Positions 62,751-64,000 of a DNA stretch of 64,000 bases are shown in pieces (the stretch's first letter is position 1; each line of letters opens with the position of its first letter). Under the pieces are notes generated by a model that saw only the letters and a list, made by a program, of their open reading frames with translations, was not told where the DNA came from and did not search any database. The position numbers were made by a program, and so were the translations under genes. The stretch lies in NCBI RefSeq assembly GCF_014904695.1, contig NZ_JACXXN010000015.1:62001-126000 (forward strand), given 5' to 3'. The DNA comes from Nostoc sp. MG11. Lineage in GTDB: Bacteria; Cyanobacteriota; Cyanobacteriia; Cyanobacteriales; Nostocaceae.

Positions 62751-64000
62751 ATGACAAAGGTTAAGAGTGTTGATATATCAGGAAATTTAGCATTTTTATT
62801 AGAAGTTGGTACAGAAGAACTACCTGCAAGCTTTCTCAGTAATGCTTTAACGCAGTGGCAAGAACGCATTCCTCAAAGTCTAGAAGCAAATAGCTTCTTC
62901 AGCACATCTGTAGAAGTTTACGGTACTCCCCGGCGCTTGGCGGTACTAATCAAAGGTCTACCATCCCAACAACCAGACCGCGAAGAGGAAATCAAAGGCC
63001 CACCCGCACAAGCAGCCTTTAAAGATGGTAAGGCGACACCAGCAGCAGTAGGCTTTGCCAAAAAGCAAGGCGTGGAAATAGACGCTTTAGAAATCCGTCC
63101 CACTGACAAAGGGGAATTTGTCTTTGTGCAAAAAAGAATTCCCGGTCGTCCTGTGGCGGAAATTTTGACAGAACTTGTTCCCCAGTGGATTTGGGGTTTA
63201 GAAGGTAAGCGGTTGATGCGTTGGGGTGATGGGGATGCCAAGTTTTCCCGACCAATTCGCTGGCTGGTAGCTTTGTTAGATGCAGAGGTGCTACCGATTG
63301 AATTAGTTAATGGTTCGGAAACGATAAAGAGCGATCGCATTTCCCAAGGTCATCGTGTCTTACATCCAGAAACCGTGACAATTCCCCATGCGACTGATTA
63401 TGTCAAAACTCTAAATCATGCCTACGTCACAGTTGACAGTGATCAACGGGCAAATACGATCACAGAGCAAGTTCAATCATCTGTACAAAGCTTAGATGGG
63501 TATGCAGAAATCTATCCCCATCTATTAGAAGAAGTTACTAACCTCGTAGAATGGCCTTCAGCGGTTGTCGGCAGATTTGAACCAGAATTTTTAAACTTAC
63601 CAACTGAGGTAATTACCACAGTTATGGTGAGTCATCAACGTTATTTTCCTGTATTTAAAGCTGCAAATAGCAAAGAATTACTTCCCTATTTCATCACTAT
63701 TTCTAACGGTGACTCAACCAAATCAGACATCATTGCAGTTGGAAATGAAAGAGTGATTCGCGCCCGTTTAGCCGATGGTCGATTTTTCTACGAAGCAGAT
63801 TTAGCCAAGCCTCTGGAAAGCTTTTTACCTCAATTAGAAAAGGTCACTTTTCAAGAAGATATTGGTTCTCTGCGTGCCAAGGTAGATAGAGTAGTCAAGA
63901 TTGCCGAGCAAATTACAGAACAGTTGCAATTAGGGGAAAGCGAACGCTACAAAATCCAAAGAGCAGCTTTGCTTTGTAAAGCCGATTTGGTTACTCAAAT
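62751..64000 (+). CDS. glyS: glycyl-tRNA synthetase beta subunit, 5' part
   Basis: Reads from ATG 62751 ([20 protein letters not shown]) to the window end with no stop, about 416 of some 700 codons. [70 protein letters not shown] and SHQRYFPVF are standard for bacterial GlyS. With GlyQ it forms the alpha2beta2 enzyme that charges tRNA-Gly in the cytoplasm. As an essential single-copy gene it indicates that this end of the window is chromosome. The 149-base gap before it holds its promoter; nothing else seen. Confidence 0.92.
   Translation, partial: MTKVKSVDISGNLAFLLEVGTEELPASFLSNALTQWQERIPQSLEANSFFSTSVEVYGTPRRLAVLIKGLPSQQPDREEEIKGPPAQAAFKDGKATPAAVGFAKKQGVEIDALEIRPTDKGEFVFVQKRIPGRPVAEILTELVPQWIWGLEGKRLMRWGDGDAKFSRPIRWLVALLDAEVLPIELVNGSETIKSDRISQGHRVLHPETVTIPHATDYVKTLNHAYVTVDSDQRANTITEQVQSSVQSLDGYAEIYPHLLEEVTNLVEWPSAVVGRFEPEFLNLPTEVITTVMVSHQRYFPVFKAANSKELLPYFITISNGDSTKSDIIAVGNERVIRARLADGRFFYEADLAKPLESFLPQLEKVTFQEDIGSLRAKVDRVVKIAEQITEQLQLGESERYKIQRAALLCKADLVTQ

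Noticed and set aside
1-64000. tRNA or rRNA genes
   Set aside because: No cloverleaf with a T-arm consensus and no rRNA-like sequence was noticed by eye; a tRNAscan search would be decisive.

Overview
The window looks like a filamentous, heterocyst-type cyanobacterium of the Nostoc/Tolypothrix/Calothrix kind. GCGATCGC (HIP1) octamers are scattered throughout. There are short dispersed palindromes of the type GCGATGCCTGCGGCGGGC, a 21-bp tandem repeat built of heptamers, and families typical of the group: Uma2, CHAT-TPR, CHASE2, DUF928, cyanobacterial two-partner secretion, WcaI and trypsin-STAND-WD40.

Region 1 (1-17.3 kb) is a decayed plasmid-like segment. It opens with a CyRepA1-type plasmid replication protein broken by frameshifts and a stop (1-2309). 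A block of partly truncated chromosomal-type genes (SDR, cupin, DUF1579, AAC(6')-like GNAT, VOC) is wedged in behind it. A second, more decayed tail of the same replication gene lies at 6285-6791. Two partition systems follow: parB-parA with twin 22-bp palindromes upstream (7035-9053), and a ParM-like actin gene with one internal TGA plus a ParR-like partner (11963-13294). Three insertion sequences (IS200/IS605-type tnpB, IS4, IS701) are all inactivated by small lesions.

Region 2 (17.3-25 kb) is a graveyard of fragments. Five minus-strand remnants of one cyanobacterial plasmid-type family are interspersed with intact GNAT and esterase genes. A broken antitoxin/VapC pair and the 3' end of a group II intron maturase are also here.

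Region 3 (25-41 kb) is accessory. It holds a TpsB transporter (25008) and its probable exoprotein TpsA (36333-40391), transcribed oppositely and nearly 10 kb apart. Between them are a three-gene operon of small unknown proteins, a DEAD-helicase/DUF1998 gene with its centre deleted, toxin-antitoxin modules, two truncated copies of the 3' end of holA, a Uma2 gene, and a two-gene operon coding for an HNH-type membrane protein and a membrane-anchored actin-like ATPase. That operon is one of the two most interesting loci here.

Region 4 (41-58 kb) has duplicated cassettes of small secreted proteins, then a signalling island: CHAT-TPR protease (+) facing a response regulator / CHASE2 histidine kinase / DUF928 operon (-). 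After these come an MscS fragment, a holin-like membrane protein, a lipoprotein-type superoxide dismutase, an HlyD-family adaptor and a WcaI-like glycosyltransferase.

Region 5 (58-64 kb) has a translationally coupled pair, Trypco1-like protein and trypsin-STAND NTPase-membrane segment-14 WD40 repeats, resembling predicted bacterial conflict systems. It is followed by the 5' part of glyS, a housekeeping gene that argues the right end is chromosome. The simplest overall reading is a chromosome carrying an old integrated plasmid that is decaying by point mutation, short tandem duplication and IS-associated deletion. No rRNA, tRNA or CRISPR array was recognised.
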